DNA from: Cyclina sinensis
Lineage: Eukaryota > Mollusca > Bivalvia > Venerida > Veneridae
DNA: 64,000 bases
Direction: 5' to 3'
NCBI GenBank assembly: GCA_012932295.1
Contig: JAAONU010000010.1
Coordinates: forward strand, 24,860,977-24,924,976
Below, in pieces: positions 36,691 to 48,293 of the stretch. Positions within the stretch are counted from its first letter, which is position 1. Every line of letters starts with the position of its first letter. The translations under genes were made by a program, and so were the position numbers. The notes beneath the pieces were generated by a model. That model ran no database searches. It was not told where the DNA came from and saw only the letters and a list, made by a program, of their open reading frames with translations.

Positions 36691-37730
36691 TAAAGTTATT
36701 GATTAAGAACAAAACAAAAGAAACAAAAATAAGACAATTATTTTGCTCAAACGGGGTTGAAATCCTAGCCCTCCAATGGAATGATGGAACGGAGTAATGT
36801 TCAAAGTTGATGTAAGGCTAATACCTTCATGTCTTTTTAAGCTTATGCTGTCGCTAGCTTAAGTTGACTGGTTTTTTTTCTTGAATTTTATTTTTAAAAA
36901 GTCAACTTACTTTGTGTTGTACCGTGGACAGACGTTGGTGTATTCAGTCAAGTGCTACATATTTTTTCAGATCCCTGACTATGTATCACAAGATTGAACT
37001 ACTTAAAACTTGTAAATTGAGGCATCTACAATTAGTTTTTAAAGGTTTTGAATATGAGGTAGGGAATATGCGTGTTTGCACGAACGTAGTTAATTTATAG
37101 ACAACTGATAACGAATGACCTTGTATTAAGTACCACCGTCAGAGTACTCATCTGATAAACCCTTTTACACCCACCTCATACTGACAATGAATACACACAA
37201 TTCAGGCAACTGCATGTCATTTCGTCTGTTTGCATAAAACTGTAACTAATCACATAAGGAAATAAAACGACATGTCCGACAAGAAGAGTCTAGAATCACC
37301 TCTTAAAGGGCACACAGAACTGCACAATCACTAGAACTATTTATCAGCGTCAATACGTCAGTCAACAATGTGCCAAAGTTTACATTATCTTAACATTTTG
37401 GAGTTAGAACCTTCAGGAAGAAAGCGCTTGTGTTGAAAAGACAACTAAAATGCTTACCTTAGTAAATGTAGCATATTAGGTGTACATAGAGACAATGACA
37501 TTTATTCGTTCACGGACAAGTCATGCTTCTGTCTGGACATTGGAAAAGGGAGTAACGCTAATGAACGCTGTTTAGTGCAATTTGATGGCACTACCTGTAG
37601 AAGGGGAGGTGTTCCATTCAACCTACATACCATTTTTTCGGAACCTGGTTAACGTAATTTTCTTACAATAGGACAATGCCACAGTCACCCGCTCTCTTTC
37701 TTTCATAGGATCAATAGCATTGATACTTTT

Positions 37731-39568
37731 TAGCTCACCTGAGCACAAAAATGTGAGCTTTTAGGATCCGTGATTGTCCGGCGTCCGTCTGTCCGTCCGT
37801 CGTCCACAATTCATTCAAACGACATCTCCTCTGAAACCAATGGGCAAAATTTGATGAAACTTGCCTAGAATGTTCCTTGCATCAAGCTCTACCAAGTTTG
37901 TTCAAATGGGTCACAGGAGCTATAAACAGATTTTAAAAGTTGAATCTTTAAAAATCTTCTTGTCTGAAACCACAAGGGTTGGAGCTTTGATATTTGGTAT
38001 AAAGCATCATCTGGTAAACTTCTACCAAGTTTGTTCAAATTAAGTTCCTGGGGTCATAACTGCCCCCATCTCAGGGGTCCCTTGTTTTACATAGAATTAT
38101 ATAGGAAAAAAAATAAAAATCTTCTTGTCAGAAACCGCAAGGCATGGAGCTAAGATATTTGGTGTGGAACATTGTCTAGTGGACCTCTACCAAGTTTGTT
38201 CAAATCGTTGCCTCTGGGTCAAATATGGCTCCGCCCTAGGGGCCACTTGTTTTACATAGAGTTATATAGGAAAACCTTTAAAAATCTTCTTGTCAGAAAC
38301 CGTAAATCATAGAGCTTAGATATTTGGTGTGTAGCATTGTCTAGTAGACTTCTACCAAGTTTGTTCAAATCATGGTCTCGGGGTCAAAAATGCCCCTGTC
38401 CCAAGTGTCACTTTTTTATATAGAGTTATATAGGAAAAACTTTAAAAATCTTCTTGTCAGAAACCGTAAGGAATAGATTTTAGATATTTTGTGTGTAGCA
38501 TTGGTTAGTTGGCCTCTACCAAGTTTGTTCAAATCATGGCCTCTGGGTCAAAAATGGCCCTGCCCCAGAGGTCACATATTTTACATAGAGTTATATAGTA
38601 AATTCTTCTTGTCAGAAACTGCAGGGCCTGGTGCTTAGATATTTGGTATGAGGCATTATCTAGTGGACCTCTACAAAGATTGTTCAAATTATGACGCTGG
38701 GGTCAGAACTGACCCCGCCCAGGGCTTACTTGATTTACATAGAGGTATATAGGGAAAACTTTAAAAATCTTCTTGTAAGAAACTACAAAGCATGAGGCTT
38801 AGATATTTGGTGTTGAGCATTGTCTAGTAGACCCCTACCAAAATTGTTCAAATCATGGCCCCTGGATCAAAACTGGCCCCGCCCAAGGGGTCACATGTTT
38901 ACATAGAGTTATATAGCAAAAAAAACTCAAAAATCTCCTTGTCAGAAACTGCAAGGCCTGTGACCACAGTGGGGTCATCCCCCTCCCCCAAAACAATTGT
39001 TTTCTCATTTTTCAGTTTTTCTCTATGGCAATAAAATTTGGACTATTTGTACAGTTTTCAAGATGATTTCAAAAGCATTATTCCTTGACCTATATTTTTG
39101 ACCTACTGACCTACTTGCTTTTTGTTTTTTAGGTACAGCAATGAAATTTGGACAATGTGCACAGTTTTTTGTTTCGATTTCAAAAATGTCATCGCATGGC
39201 CTATATTTTTGACATACTCACCTTCTTTTTGTTTTTGGAGCTATGGCAATGAAATTTTGACCATGTGTACAGTTTTTGTTCCGATTTCAAAAAGGTTATA
39301 TCATGACCTATATAGTTTTGACCTACTGACCAACTTTTTTGTTTTAAAGCCAAGGCAATGAAATTTGGACTGTGTGTACAGCTTTTCGTTCCGATTTCAA
39401 AAATGTCGTCTCATGACCTATATTTTGACCTGCTGACCTAATTTTTGTTTTTGGAGCTATGGCATTGAAATTGCATTGGTCCATTTCTGTGATATGCATC
39501 ATTACATTCATAAAAATTTCTTTCATCTTTGAACCCAGGTGAGCGCTTTAGGGCCATTGGCCCTCTTG
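37731..39568 (+). mobile_element. Helentron/HINE-like element 1 with internal tandem repeats
   Basis: The 5' end AGCTCACCTGAGC has a subterminal inverted partner CCAGGTGAGCGC at the 3' side. A GC-rich hairpin AGGGCCATTGGCCCT (39,550-39,564) and CTTG follow, next to T-rich flanks. Asymmetric inverted ends, a 3' hairpin and T-T insertion are the marks of Helentrons and their non-autonomous HINEs. Inside are a CCGTC tract (about 37,783), seven ~165-bp repeats beginning CTTCTTGTCAGAAAC (37,945, 38,111, 38,277, 38,441, 38,604, 38,760, 38,926) and about four ~109-bp repeats with GCAATGAAATTTGGAC (39,027-39,480). The ~160-bp cores plus CCGT tract also recall bivalve 'pearl' elements. No helicase is encoded. 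Confidence 0.65.
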
Positions 39569-39797
39569 TTCAGAAATATGAGTTCTAGACCTACATCCTT
39601 CCTCTGTTTTTAGAAAAACTTTCAATTTTTGTCACTTTCCCGGTGGAGAATAAATACCTTAATCATTGAGAATTGCATGGTGTCAACCCTTAATCTGCTG
39701 AATTTTTGTAATGGATTTGTCCAGCTTTGAATTTGGAACAGTCTGTTCAAAGTTAAAGGGATTTCAATAATCAAAATACAAAAAATGAGCCACCAAC

Positions 39798-39851
39798 AGT
39801 ATAGAGCCTGGTCAGACTGCATGGATGTGCAGACTGACCTGGCTCTATACT
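39798..39851. repeat. Near-perfect 54-bp hairpin
   Basis: AGTATAGAGCCTGGTCAGAC pairs with GTCTGCACATCC-side text ending CTGGCTCTATACT around a GCATGGATGTGC centre, with a few mismatches. It is part of a short interspersed repeat whose remaining body lies at about 39,640-39,890. Confidence 0.7.
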
Positions 39852-40447
39852 GGTGACACAGGCTAATCATTTTCAGTTCCATAAGGTTAAGGTGTTAATT
39901 GTCTGCTACATTATGTACTTTTTGCGAAAATAGCTTGTCTTTAGATCGCATACATAAACTAGATCTTTACAGAAAATATCAACAGTGTGTTAGTACTAAA
40001 AATGTCTAGTCTATTCTTCCACAGACACGTATGGGAAATGTTGCACAGCATTATTACCTTCATATACTAGTAAATATAAATGGAATGTCTGTTTATTTTC
40101 TTTCGGGAAATCTCATTTTTCCTGACCCATAGAATTATAACTTATCACAGTGCTCAGATTTCAAATTTTGGTCATATGACAGATGAGCATTCTTTGATTG
40201 GTTAATCTTATTTCTAGTCAGCCACTTCAGTACTTACAACTGTAAGCTGGATTATTTAAGATAGCATTTTGTTTCGACCTCCATCTGTTCTGTGTTTAAA
40301 TGGAGTAGTGCATTGCCAAATCAGGTGTGATTCCTGTTTGTAAGATAAGTTGACTTGACAGGTTTGTAGACTGAGAAAGACTTAAATAACTAACTGAATT
40401 GCAGTTGCATGAGGGAGAGTCTTAACCAGTGTCAATTACCCTGAGAT

Positions 40448-40702
40448 TTGCCCTGGAAATTTATCATAGAGACAAATGTTTTCTGGAAAAGAGTTGAACA
40501 TATACATGAATGCATGAATGAAACCAGCCTGAAGGAAGTTGTCAAACTTAAACCTGAGCTGAAACTACTGTATCTTTTTGTGAGTGCAAAACTCTTTAGA
40601 TTGTTTTCAAAACCAGCCTCTGCAACCTTAGAAATAAGGCCTTCTATAACTTGGAAAAGTACTTCTCAAAATAATGCCATTGATAATCAGAAAAAGCAGT
40701 GA
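40448..40702 (+). CDS. Possible captured terminal exon, unknown protein
   Basis: An open frame through FWKRVEHIHECMNETSL, KLKPELKLLYLFVSAKLF and ITWKSTSQNNAIDNQKKQ ends at TGA 40,700-40,702. An acceptor-like TTTATCATAG precedes ETNVFWK, and an AATAAA lies at 40,769, about 70 nt past the stop, as in a last exon plus 3' UTR. The composition looks coding: few rare runs and a mix of charged and hydrophobic residues. No family recognised. It lies inside the sequence carried between two Helentron-like ends, so it may be a captured gene fragment; chance is not excluded. Confidence 0.35.
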   Translation: MPWKFIIETNVFWKRVEHIHECMNETSLKEVVKLKPELKLLYLFVSAKLFRLFSKPASATLEIRPSITWKSTSQNNAIDNQKKQ

Positions 40703-41093
40703 TTTTGTAAAACTATATGTATTTGTCTGTTAATGTTTTAATAGTTTCTGGTATTCTATCAGTCATGCAATAAAACTTTGAATGCAGCATCAATGAGATA
40801 CCAAATATGCTTACTTTTGAGGCATTCTAGCTTATAAGACACACTCCTACCTTTGGGTTAAAATCTGTACATTTTGCATTGAACCTCATAAAAGATCGGT
40901 TTGCAATGAAAAATATTCAAGACAGTATTGGATTTAATGTAATTTATACAATTCCGTCCACATCTGCACTCGCATTCAGCTTCTGCAATAATATTCCAAA
41001 CACAAATTAGTAGTTTGCTTTTGAAATCTTCATGAATGACCCTGGAACTATTGATACCATTGATATATACTTCAGCTGGCAGTAGTTTTTATT

Positions 41094-42050
41094 AGCTCAC
41101 CTGAGCCGTAGGATTTATCAATGTCCGTCATCCGTCGTCCGTCGGACGTCCACACTTAGTTTGTTAACATCCTAATGGTCGCATTTTTGCCTCAGTTGTC
41201 ATGAAACTTAGTCAGGATGTTTGTCCAAATAATTACTCAGACAAGTTCGAACATGGGTTATCTTAGATGAAAAACTAGGTCACAAGGCCCAAAATAGTAA
41301 AATCTTGTAAACACTCTAGGGGCTACATTTTCAGTCCAAATATCCTGGAAATTTGTCAGAAAGGTTGTTTCAATGATTTCTAGCTCAAATTTGAATATGG
41401 ATTATCTGGAATCAAAAACTAGGTCACAGAGTCAAATATGTTAACAATCTAGAGGTTACATTTTCAGTCCAAATTACCTGCATATCTGTCATAAAGGTTG
41501 CTTTATTGATTTCTGGCTTAAGTTTGAGTATTGGTCATCTAGGATTAAAAACTAGGTCACAGAGCCCAAATATGAAAAAACTTTGTTAACACTCCAGTGG
41601 CTAGTTTCTCAGTCCAAATATCCTGAAAATTTGTCAGAAACGTTCTTTTGATGATTTCTAGCTCAACTTCTGATATGGGTCATCTGGGGTCAAAATCTAG
41701 GTCACAGAGCTCAAATATGTAAAAACCTTGTAAACACTCAAGAGGCTATTCCAAATGACCTTGAAATTTGTCAGAAAGGTTGCGTTGTTGAGTTTTTGCT
41801 TAAGTTTGACTATGGGTCATCTGTGGTCAAAATCTAGGTCACAAAGCCCAAATATAGAAAAACCTTGTAAACACTCTAGAGGTAACATTTCAGTTCAAAT
41901 AACCTTGAAATTTGTCAGAAAAGTTGTTTCGGTAATTTCTAGGTCAAGTTTGAATATGGGTTATCTGGGGTCAATTAATCACGGCCATAACAATTTTGTT
42001 AAAAGCAGTTATATTCAGGTGAGCGATCTCGGGCCATCGTGGCCCTCTTG
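41094..42050 (+). mobile_element. Helentron/HINE-like element 2
   Basis: It starts AGCTCACCTGAGCC and ends TTCAGGTGAGCGATCTC, then hairpin GGGCCATCGTGGCCC (42,031-42,045) and CTCTTG before TTTT. A CCGTC-rich tract lies at about 41,125. About five ~140-bp internal repeats, each containing AGGTCACA (41,275, 41,421, 41,553, 41,699, 41,837), differ from those in element 1, so the termini are shared while the cores differ. ORFs across it are incidental. Confidence 0.65.
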
Positions 42051-42330
42051 TTTTATTCTGGCTATTTTCAACAGATTGTAGTCTTATCGGATGCTTACTT
42101 ATGTGGTCACCAAGGACGTCGCGTAATTTTAAGCCGACGTAGCGCCAAAAATAGTCAACAACAATTTACATACCTACCTTTGCAAAGAAGTATTGTGTAC
42201 AACAGTTAATCAGGATTTTCTGTAAAATGCAAATATGATAAGGATCTATTATTTTCATCTTCCCTAGGACTTTCAGTTGTACCAGTTATTGCAACGTGTT
42301 CGAAGTAGCTGCAAAAGGTAGACACATTAA

Positions 42331-42512
42331 GGATTAGTTATAGAATATTATTGAGGACTTTACCGGCTAGTATTAGCGAATGGGGCTACAACAAGGGTCA
42401 ATCATAGGAAATTAATCGAGACGGAACGTCGAGATTAATTTCCCATGATTGACCTTTGTTGTCGATCCATTCGCTGATACCAGCCGGTGATGTCCGAGTG
42501 TTTATTCTATAA
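42331..42512. repeat. Long palindrome / snap-back MITE
   Basis: From 42,338, TTATAGAATA pairs with TATTCTATAA ending at 42,512. The arms of about 80 bp match inward with a few mismatches (ACCGGCT/AGCCGGT, TTAGCGAATGG/CCATTCGCTGA, AATTAATCGAG/CGAGATTAATT) around a short ACGGAACGT centre. It abuts the terminal repeat of the recombinase element. It is either a separate MITE or the elaborated left end of that element. Confidence 0.75.
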
Positions 42513-42770
42513 TTGTTTTATCGCATGACCATCACAGGTTTTCTTTGAAGATGGAATCTCTCTCGTGATTTTCCACTACTTTTTAAAAAAAAAAAACATA
42601 CATTGATTTTTAGGTCCATATCCCTTTAGGTACCTCTGCTGTTTTCCAGCCAAAGTAACTGTGAACTCCTGGGAAAATGAACCAATCACGTTTGTTCGCG
42701 CGAAGCCATTGTATATTTCCTTATTCAGCGCCAGTTCAGGTCATTTACACTTTGCTTGTCACAAAATATA

Positions 42771-44864
42771 ATGGATATTGCAGACGATGATGACTTTGTT
42801 CTGTCGCAGGGTTTGGACTTGTTTGAATGTAGCACTACGTTTAATAGTGAAAAATGTTACACAGGATGATTTATTTCTGTCACAGACATTAAGTGAAACT
42901 GAGAGGGATGGTGTTTTTAATGACATAGATTTGCTGACGAACAGTCAAATGGTAAATGTTGTAAATGATGTACAACCGGAATATTTCGGCAACTTTCAAT
43001 TGTTTGATCTGGATTTTAAGCAGGAAGAAAAGCATACAAATGATAAAAAGTGTGAACGTTTTGGAGAAAGCGTGGCCGACTCCGATCTTGACGCATTGGT
43101 ACAAGATCAAAGATCAAAGAACACAGACCGTAACACACGCTGGGCTTACAACGCATTTGAGGCATGGAGGAAAACAAAGCCTGGAATACCAGTGTTAGAG
43201 GAACTGGACATAAATACACACTTGTCGAGGTACGTTGCATGGTATTTTCTTCGTTTAATTTCGTAATTTTGAATTCAAGTTATGCTAATTACTGCCAACA
43301 TTCAATACCGAATATACTTGCATCTGCTTCCTGGGTTCATACCAGTACTAACGTCGAAAGTGAGGACTTTGGAATGTCACTGGAGATTCCCACCTCTGTT
43401 GGGATTCGAACCAGCAACCTCCGGATCGGGATTCCGACGCTCTAAGCACTTGACCACTGCTAGTAATTAATCACCTGTGTATGCCAAAGTATAATCCATT
43501 CTAATTTATGCTTTAATATTCCATGCACGTGTATTCACTTACTGAATGGCTTTCTGGTCAGGATTTACCATGGCCCGCAGGACCAAGGGCTAATAGTTTT
43601 GATTAATTACAGGCAAACCATTCACAAGGTGTTGTGTTTCTTTACGTTTGTATATTTGTACTAACAATTCAATAAAAATCACATTTTTTACGTAAAGCAT
43701 GAAATATACCTTTTACATGCGTATTTGCTTATCAGATTGTAATATTATGTATACTGTATATGTGTTTATCCTTTGTAATTTTATCTATAGTTTGTCCATG
43801 CTGAAAATTAATTATTTGATCATTGTTTCAGATTTGTCGTCGAAGTCATGAAGCAGAATGGCGAGTTATTTCCACCGGAGTCCCTCGACCATCTGGTTTG
43901 TGGCCTTCTTCGAAAGCTCCGTGATAATAGAATTTCCGGTAAAAACTTTCTTGACGAGAAAAATCCTAATTTTGCAAGGTATAGGAGTGTACTTGATGCA
44001 CAAATGAAATTTCTAACAAAAGAAGGCGTCGCTGGCAAAAGGCGGGAAGCTCAGCCTATTTTAGAGAACGATGAAAAAGTTATTTGGGAACAAGGAATAT
44101 TTGGTAATAAGGACGCTCTGTCATTGCAGTACACTGTTTTCTTTTATAATGTAAACTTTTGGGTTTAAGGGGACATGACGAACACAGGAACTTGGATACA
44201 GACCAGTTTAAAATAGGTTCAGATTCTAATGAAAAGTACGTGATTTACACAGGAAAGAACTCTAAAACATATAATGGTGGCCTTCAACACCGTCGTATTG
44301 AACCAAAATTATAAAACACTATAACAATCAACAAATTGTAGTAGATTATTATGAACAGTATTTGAAATCTGTTGGAGATGGAGCATTTTTTAAGAGACCG
44401 CTTCCTTCCAAAAAAACCTGGAGACATGCGTTTTTCCAATCAAGTTGTTGGCGTGAATAAACTTAAAGGATTTACAAAAGGGATATGTCAACTTGCAGGT
44501 CTTAAATGTGTTTACACAAATCATTCTGGAAAAAAGACGTGCGCTACAAGTCATTACCAACACGATGTACTCGAGCAAGAAATCATGAAACGGACTGGCC
44601 ATCGATCTGATGCTGGTGTAACACAATGTTGGTAGACATTTCCAATAAACTAAATCCGCAAGAATGGAAAACCACCGAGCAGGTGTTAAAAACCGAAACG
44701 TTGAATATTCCATCAACAGATCGGTTCCACGTGACACTTGTGATGACAAACACCAAGACAAACAATCAAACGCTTTGAAACCTAGAGGTTTGTTCGGCGG
44801 AGGACAGCATGTTTATAATAACTGCTTTTCAAGTTTTGAACAACTGCTTGTGGTGTTTGTAAAC
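42771..44864 (+). pseudogene. Crypton/DUF3504-like tyrosine recombinase, decayed, one intron
   Basis: Exon 1 (42,771-43,229) starts MDIADDDDFVLSQGLDLFE, needs one frameshift, and ends NTRWAYNAFEAWRKTKPG...LEELDINTHLSR at a CGAG|GTACGT donor. Exon 2 starts at 43,832 after TTGTTTCAG with FVVEVMKQNGELFPPESL, the typical text of this family, and continues to the catalytic-Arg block LRGHDEHRNL (about 44,170) and GGLQHRR. The C-terminal block NHSGKKTCAT and KRTGHRSDAG (to 44,633) follows, and the tail GLFGGGQHVYNNCF is in another frame. At least four frameshifts, and no plain Tyr nucleophile after the GHRS block. In life it would cut and join DNA for element mobility. The SINE-bearing intron is unusual for a transposon gene. 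Confidence 0.75.
43300..43462 (-). mobile_element. tRNA-derived SINE inside the recombinase intron
   Basis: On the minus strand an A-box-like TGGTCAAGTGCTTAGAGCG (from 43,457) and a B box GGTTCGAATCCC (about 43,400) sit in a 70-nt tRNA-like head. About 90 nt of conserved-looking body continues towards 43,300. There is no 5' acceptor strand, so it is not a working tRNA. Confidence 0.7.
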
Positions 44865-45562
44865 TGAAGTGGAATAAAAATGAGTTTTGTGTTATAATAA
44901 CTGTTTCATGTTTTCTTTTGCTCTTTTTCAGGTATACTTACTTTATTATTTGAAACAAAATGATAAACTGGGCATGCGCGAGATAGTGTACCGATACCTC
45001 ATTTAGAGCACATCAAAGTGTTTTGTTACCGGAATTTAGAGAACGCCTATTTTCAAAGAAAACCTGTGGTGGTCATGCGATAAAGACCAGTATTGCCCTT
45101 CAATAAGAAACATAAATTAATGCTAAGATTTCTTCGAAGTGAAAACCAAAAGACAAATCTTATCCGCCCTTGTGACTATTCCATAGATTTTTTTCATCTC
45201 CTTCCCAGTAAAACATAGCATAATAATAAACTTTACTTAAATAACACGAAACCGGTTCTTTGGAGTTATTGCTTACTCAATCCTGCATTTCGAATTACCT
45301 TTGATGAATGTTAATATATGGAAAACAATTCTGCACACTTACAGCGTGAAGTTTGTATCGCTTTCACCGAAACAGTTTCGTATGAAAGAATACGGGATCA
45401 GCAATTATTAGATACTTCTGGAAATGCTGTAATCCTTGAAGTGGAATGTGTTGCCATAGAAGTGTCTTCCGTAAAAGAATAAAAATCTTCGAAAAGCAAA
45501 TCTCCGAGTAAATTCACCCGCGCCACTTTCCATTCGAATATATATTTGCAATCGTCCATTTA

Positions 45563-48288
45563 CAAGGGGTAGGACCTAAATCATGTAGCTCGGTGCTTTA
45601 AGCGAGAAAAACGTGTAGTCTATGACTAATGTCGTCAGTTTTCGCGTAAATATTCAGGAATTTGGATAAATTTTCAACAGCTATGGGGATTGTCTTAAAA
45701 TATTTTTATAATGTATATAACTAGTACCTAGCCATATATGTATACTTACTGTAGCTGCTATTTGACAGAAGAAGAAATGTGTTAAAAAAAGTTATTGAAG
45801 GGATGCCAACAAAGGTGTCCCATTCTTTGTGTGATTCTGCAATAATTTGCTTAGGTTTTTGAACTTATCAAACCATTCTGCGCCATTGAAACAATATTTC
45901 AAGTAAAAGAGCACACAATTAAAGATTTACAACCAGTTAGGAACATATATTATATATTATGTTCATTTTTTTTAACTTAAAGACAATAAACGTGTAGTTT
46001 GGGTCACTTTAAGACCATATTGTGTAACCTCGGTTCTTTATTGATGTTAAAGTTAAGTTTTTCAAAATAAGCATGTTGAAAAATTTTACAAAGAGTTATG
46101 TTTGTATAATGAATTTGAACACTTGCGATTTTATGGCTGGAAGGTTATGTGGTGTTTTTCATTGTCAGATACAAATACAATATTACAAGTAAATTTTAAA
46201 CTATGAAAGGTTTTGACTTGATCACAAGTCTGCAGATTTTATTTAAAAAATCAAAATTGACAATTTTGTAGATATTACATACATGTAAAAAAACATTATA
46301 TTTATAAAATCAAAAAGGACTTTCTAAGTTGTTCGAAAACAAATAGTCAACTGACAGACAGCCTGTGCCACACAGTTAAAGTAACTGTATATACTTGGTA
46401 CATATAAAAACTGCCAATGTGCTAAGCTCCATATAGTCATTCAAATGTGAATGGTTCAATCCCTGGACTCAACAGAATATCTACATTTATTCTTGGATGG
46501 CGTATCCAATGTTCTTTTGCATCTTAACATTATTTCAGTTAAAAGGAAACAAATAAGAGATACACGCAAATTAGACAAGCTAGATTTCTTAAAACATTTA
46601 TAGTTTTTAATGAAGTTTGAAAAATATTAACTTACTTCTTCCACAATCATATTTCTTCAGTCAATATTTCTTCAGCTTTGACTGGACTATCATTAAACTT
46701 AAATGAAAAAATGAACATAAAGTTCTATGACAACATTATCATCTCTCCGTGAGCACACAGAAAAAAAGAGAAAATTTGATGTAAAATGTATTTGCATAAT
46801 TAGTTGGTTCATATGTTTACATGATTACAATGTTTTTATGAAGTCTTTGTCTATATTACAATGCATAATTTCAAATGCATGGGTAATGCAATCCATTCAG
46901 AACAGCCTTTGATGACTGAAATAACTGGATGAGAAATTACGTGTATACTTTCGTATTTATTCATAGTATAAAAAACACAGTGTCAAAGAATAAAGATGAA
47001 GTTAAAAATCATTTTATGTAAAAAATAGACCTGGCTGATAAATATCATCACCTTTCTTAAACTGCCGTTTTGCAATAAATTAAATTAGGTTGCTAATAAT
47101 TGTGGTTTTAAGGTATTTCCTGCAAGTAGTGATTAGTCTTTACTAAGGAAACTTGGGAAGACTTTGAAAATGAAATAGTTTGCAATACGTAAAATCACTG
47201 ACCTCCCTTATCTCCAAGCCGTCAGGTATCTTAATACATCCGAGATTTAATTCTATATTTGTGGAAAAAATGTTACCTTTGGAGGATCTTTTTATTTCTC
47301 GTGTATGGTATGTATGAACAGCTTGTAAGTATATGTCATAATGCCATTTTGCTATGATATTTTATTAACGAGCTGTTGCCCAAAGTTACAGAGTATAGAG
47401 TTTATCATTCCGGCATCTACAATTCCATGCTGAATTTGAGCTAAAATATTCTAATCTTTTTAATCTTTAAATTCTCGCTGGATATCAAAGAAAATCTGAA
47501 TTCAGATTATGATATTAAATTATTGCTTCAACTCACAACTGTAATCACTGTTTATTGTTAACATTATTTAGCTGTCTGTAAAAACAATCTTGAACGAATA
47601 CATATATTGAACGTTAACTTAAGTTGTATCAAAAGACATTCGATTGCTTTCACTTCATAAAATCACCATGTGTAGTTAATGTAATGCCATTAAATTGGAC
47701 AAACACTGGTTTTGGGTATGATTATAGTACAAAATAACTGTTAATTATAACCAATTATGCTAGTGGCAGAAAGATATTTTATGTATTAGAATACCGGTAT
47801 GCAGTTATGAAAGAACCGAGGTTACACAATATGGCCTTAAAGTGACTCAAACAACACATTTATTGTCTTAAAGTTAAAAAAATCGAACATAGATGCATTA
47901 TGTATGCTCCTAACTGGTTGTAAATGTTTAATTCTGTTTCTGTTTACTTAAAATATCATTTTAATGGCGCAAAATTGTTGGTCAAGCTGAAAAACCGAAG
48001 CAAAATATTGCAGATTCACACAAAAAATGGGACACCTTTGTTGGCATCCCTTCAATAACTTTTTTGTAACACATTTCTTCTCCTGTCAAATAGCAGCTAC
48101 AGTTAGCATACATATATGGCTAGGTACTAGTCCTATACATTATACAAATATTCCAAGACAATCCCCATAGCTGTTGAAAATTTATCCTAATTCCTGAATA
48201 TTTACGCGAAAACTGACGACATTAGTCATAGACTACACGTTTTTCTCGCTTAAAGCACCGAGCTACATGATTTAGGTCCTACCCCTTG
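45563..48288. mobile_element. 2.73-kb fold-back DNA transposon, ~480-bp TIRs, 5-bp TSD
   Basis: Outer ends CAAGGGGTAGGACCTAAATC are exact inverted copies, and inverted similarity continues through 45,563-46,040 and 47,809-48,288. ATTTA stands on both sides (45,558-45,562; 48,289-48,293), and unit 1 has a single ATGTA at the empty site 20,518-20,522. The ~1.77-kb centre is AT-rich with only short ORFs, so the copy is non-autonomous. The 5-bp duplication with CAAGGGG ends does not match a superfamily I can name safely. Confidence 0.88.
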
Positions 48289-48293
48289 ATTTA

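Larger units (their letters stand above)
39569..41093 (+). other. Non-element sequence carried between two Helentron-like ends
   Basis: About 1.5 kb with no match elsewhere in the window, absent from unit 1 together with both neighbouring elements. It contains a further interspersed repeat at about 39,640-39,890 with a 54-bp hairpin, and a possible terminal exon with a polyadenylation signal. The absence of all 4.3 kb from unit 1 suggests that it arrived as one piece. Confidence 0.5.
42516..45083 (+). mobile_element. TIR-bounded tyrosine-recombinase element
   Basis: Inverted ends TTTATCGCATGACCATCACA (42,517 on) and, on the other strand at 45,083, TTTATCGCATGACCACCACA continue for about 32 bp with one internal mismatch. 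Unit 1 is empty at the matching site (ACACATTAAAGACCAG, about 20,070). A TAA next to both outer edges (42,328-42,330; 45,081-45,083) may be a 3-bp target duplication if the palindrome is included. It carries one decayed recombinase gene. Confidence 0.65.

Noticed and set aside
37945..38960. Regular ~165-bp repeats that might suggest a CRISPR-like or satellite array
   Set aside because: Repeats are contiguous without unique spacers and lie inside a transposon; eukaryotic context.
41755..42081. 108-codon ORF
   Set aside because: Runs through the tandem core repeats and 3' hairpin of the Helentron-like element; repeats explain the open frame.
43391..43460. Candidate tRNA gene on the minus strand
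   Set aside because: Good A and B boxes but no acceptor stem, and SINE body follows.
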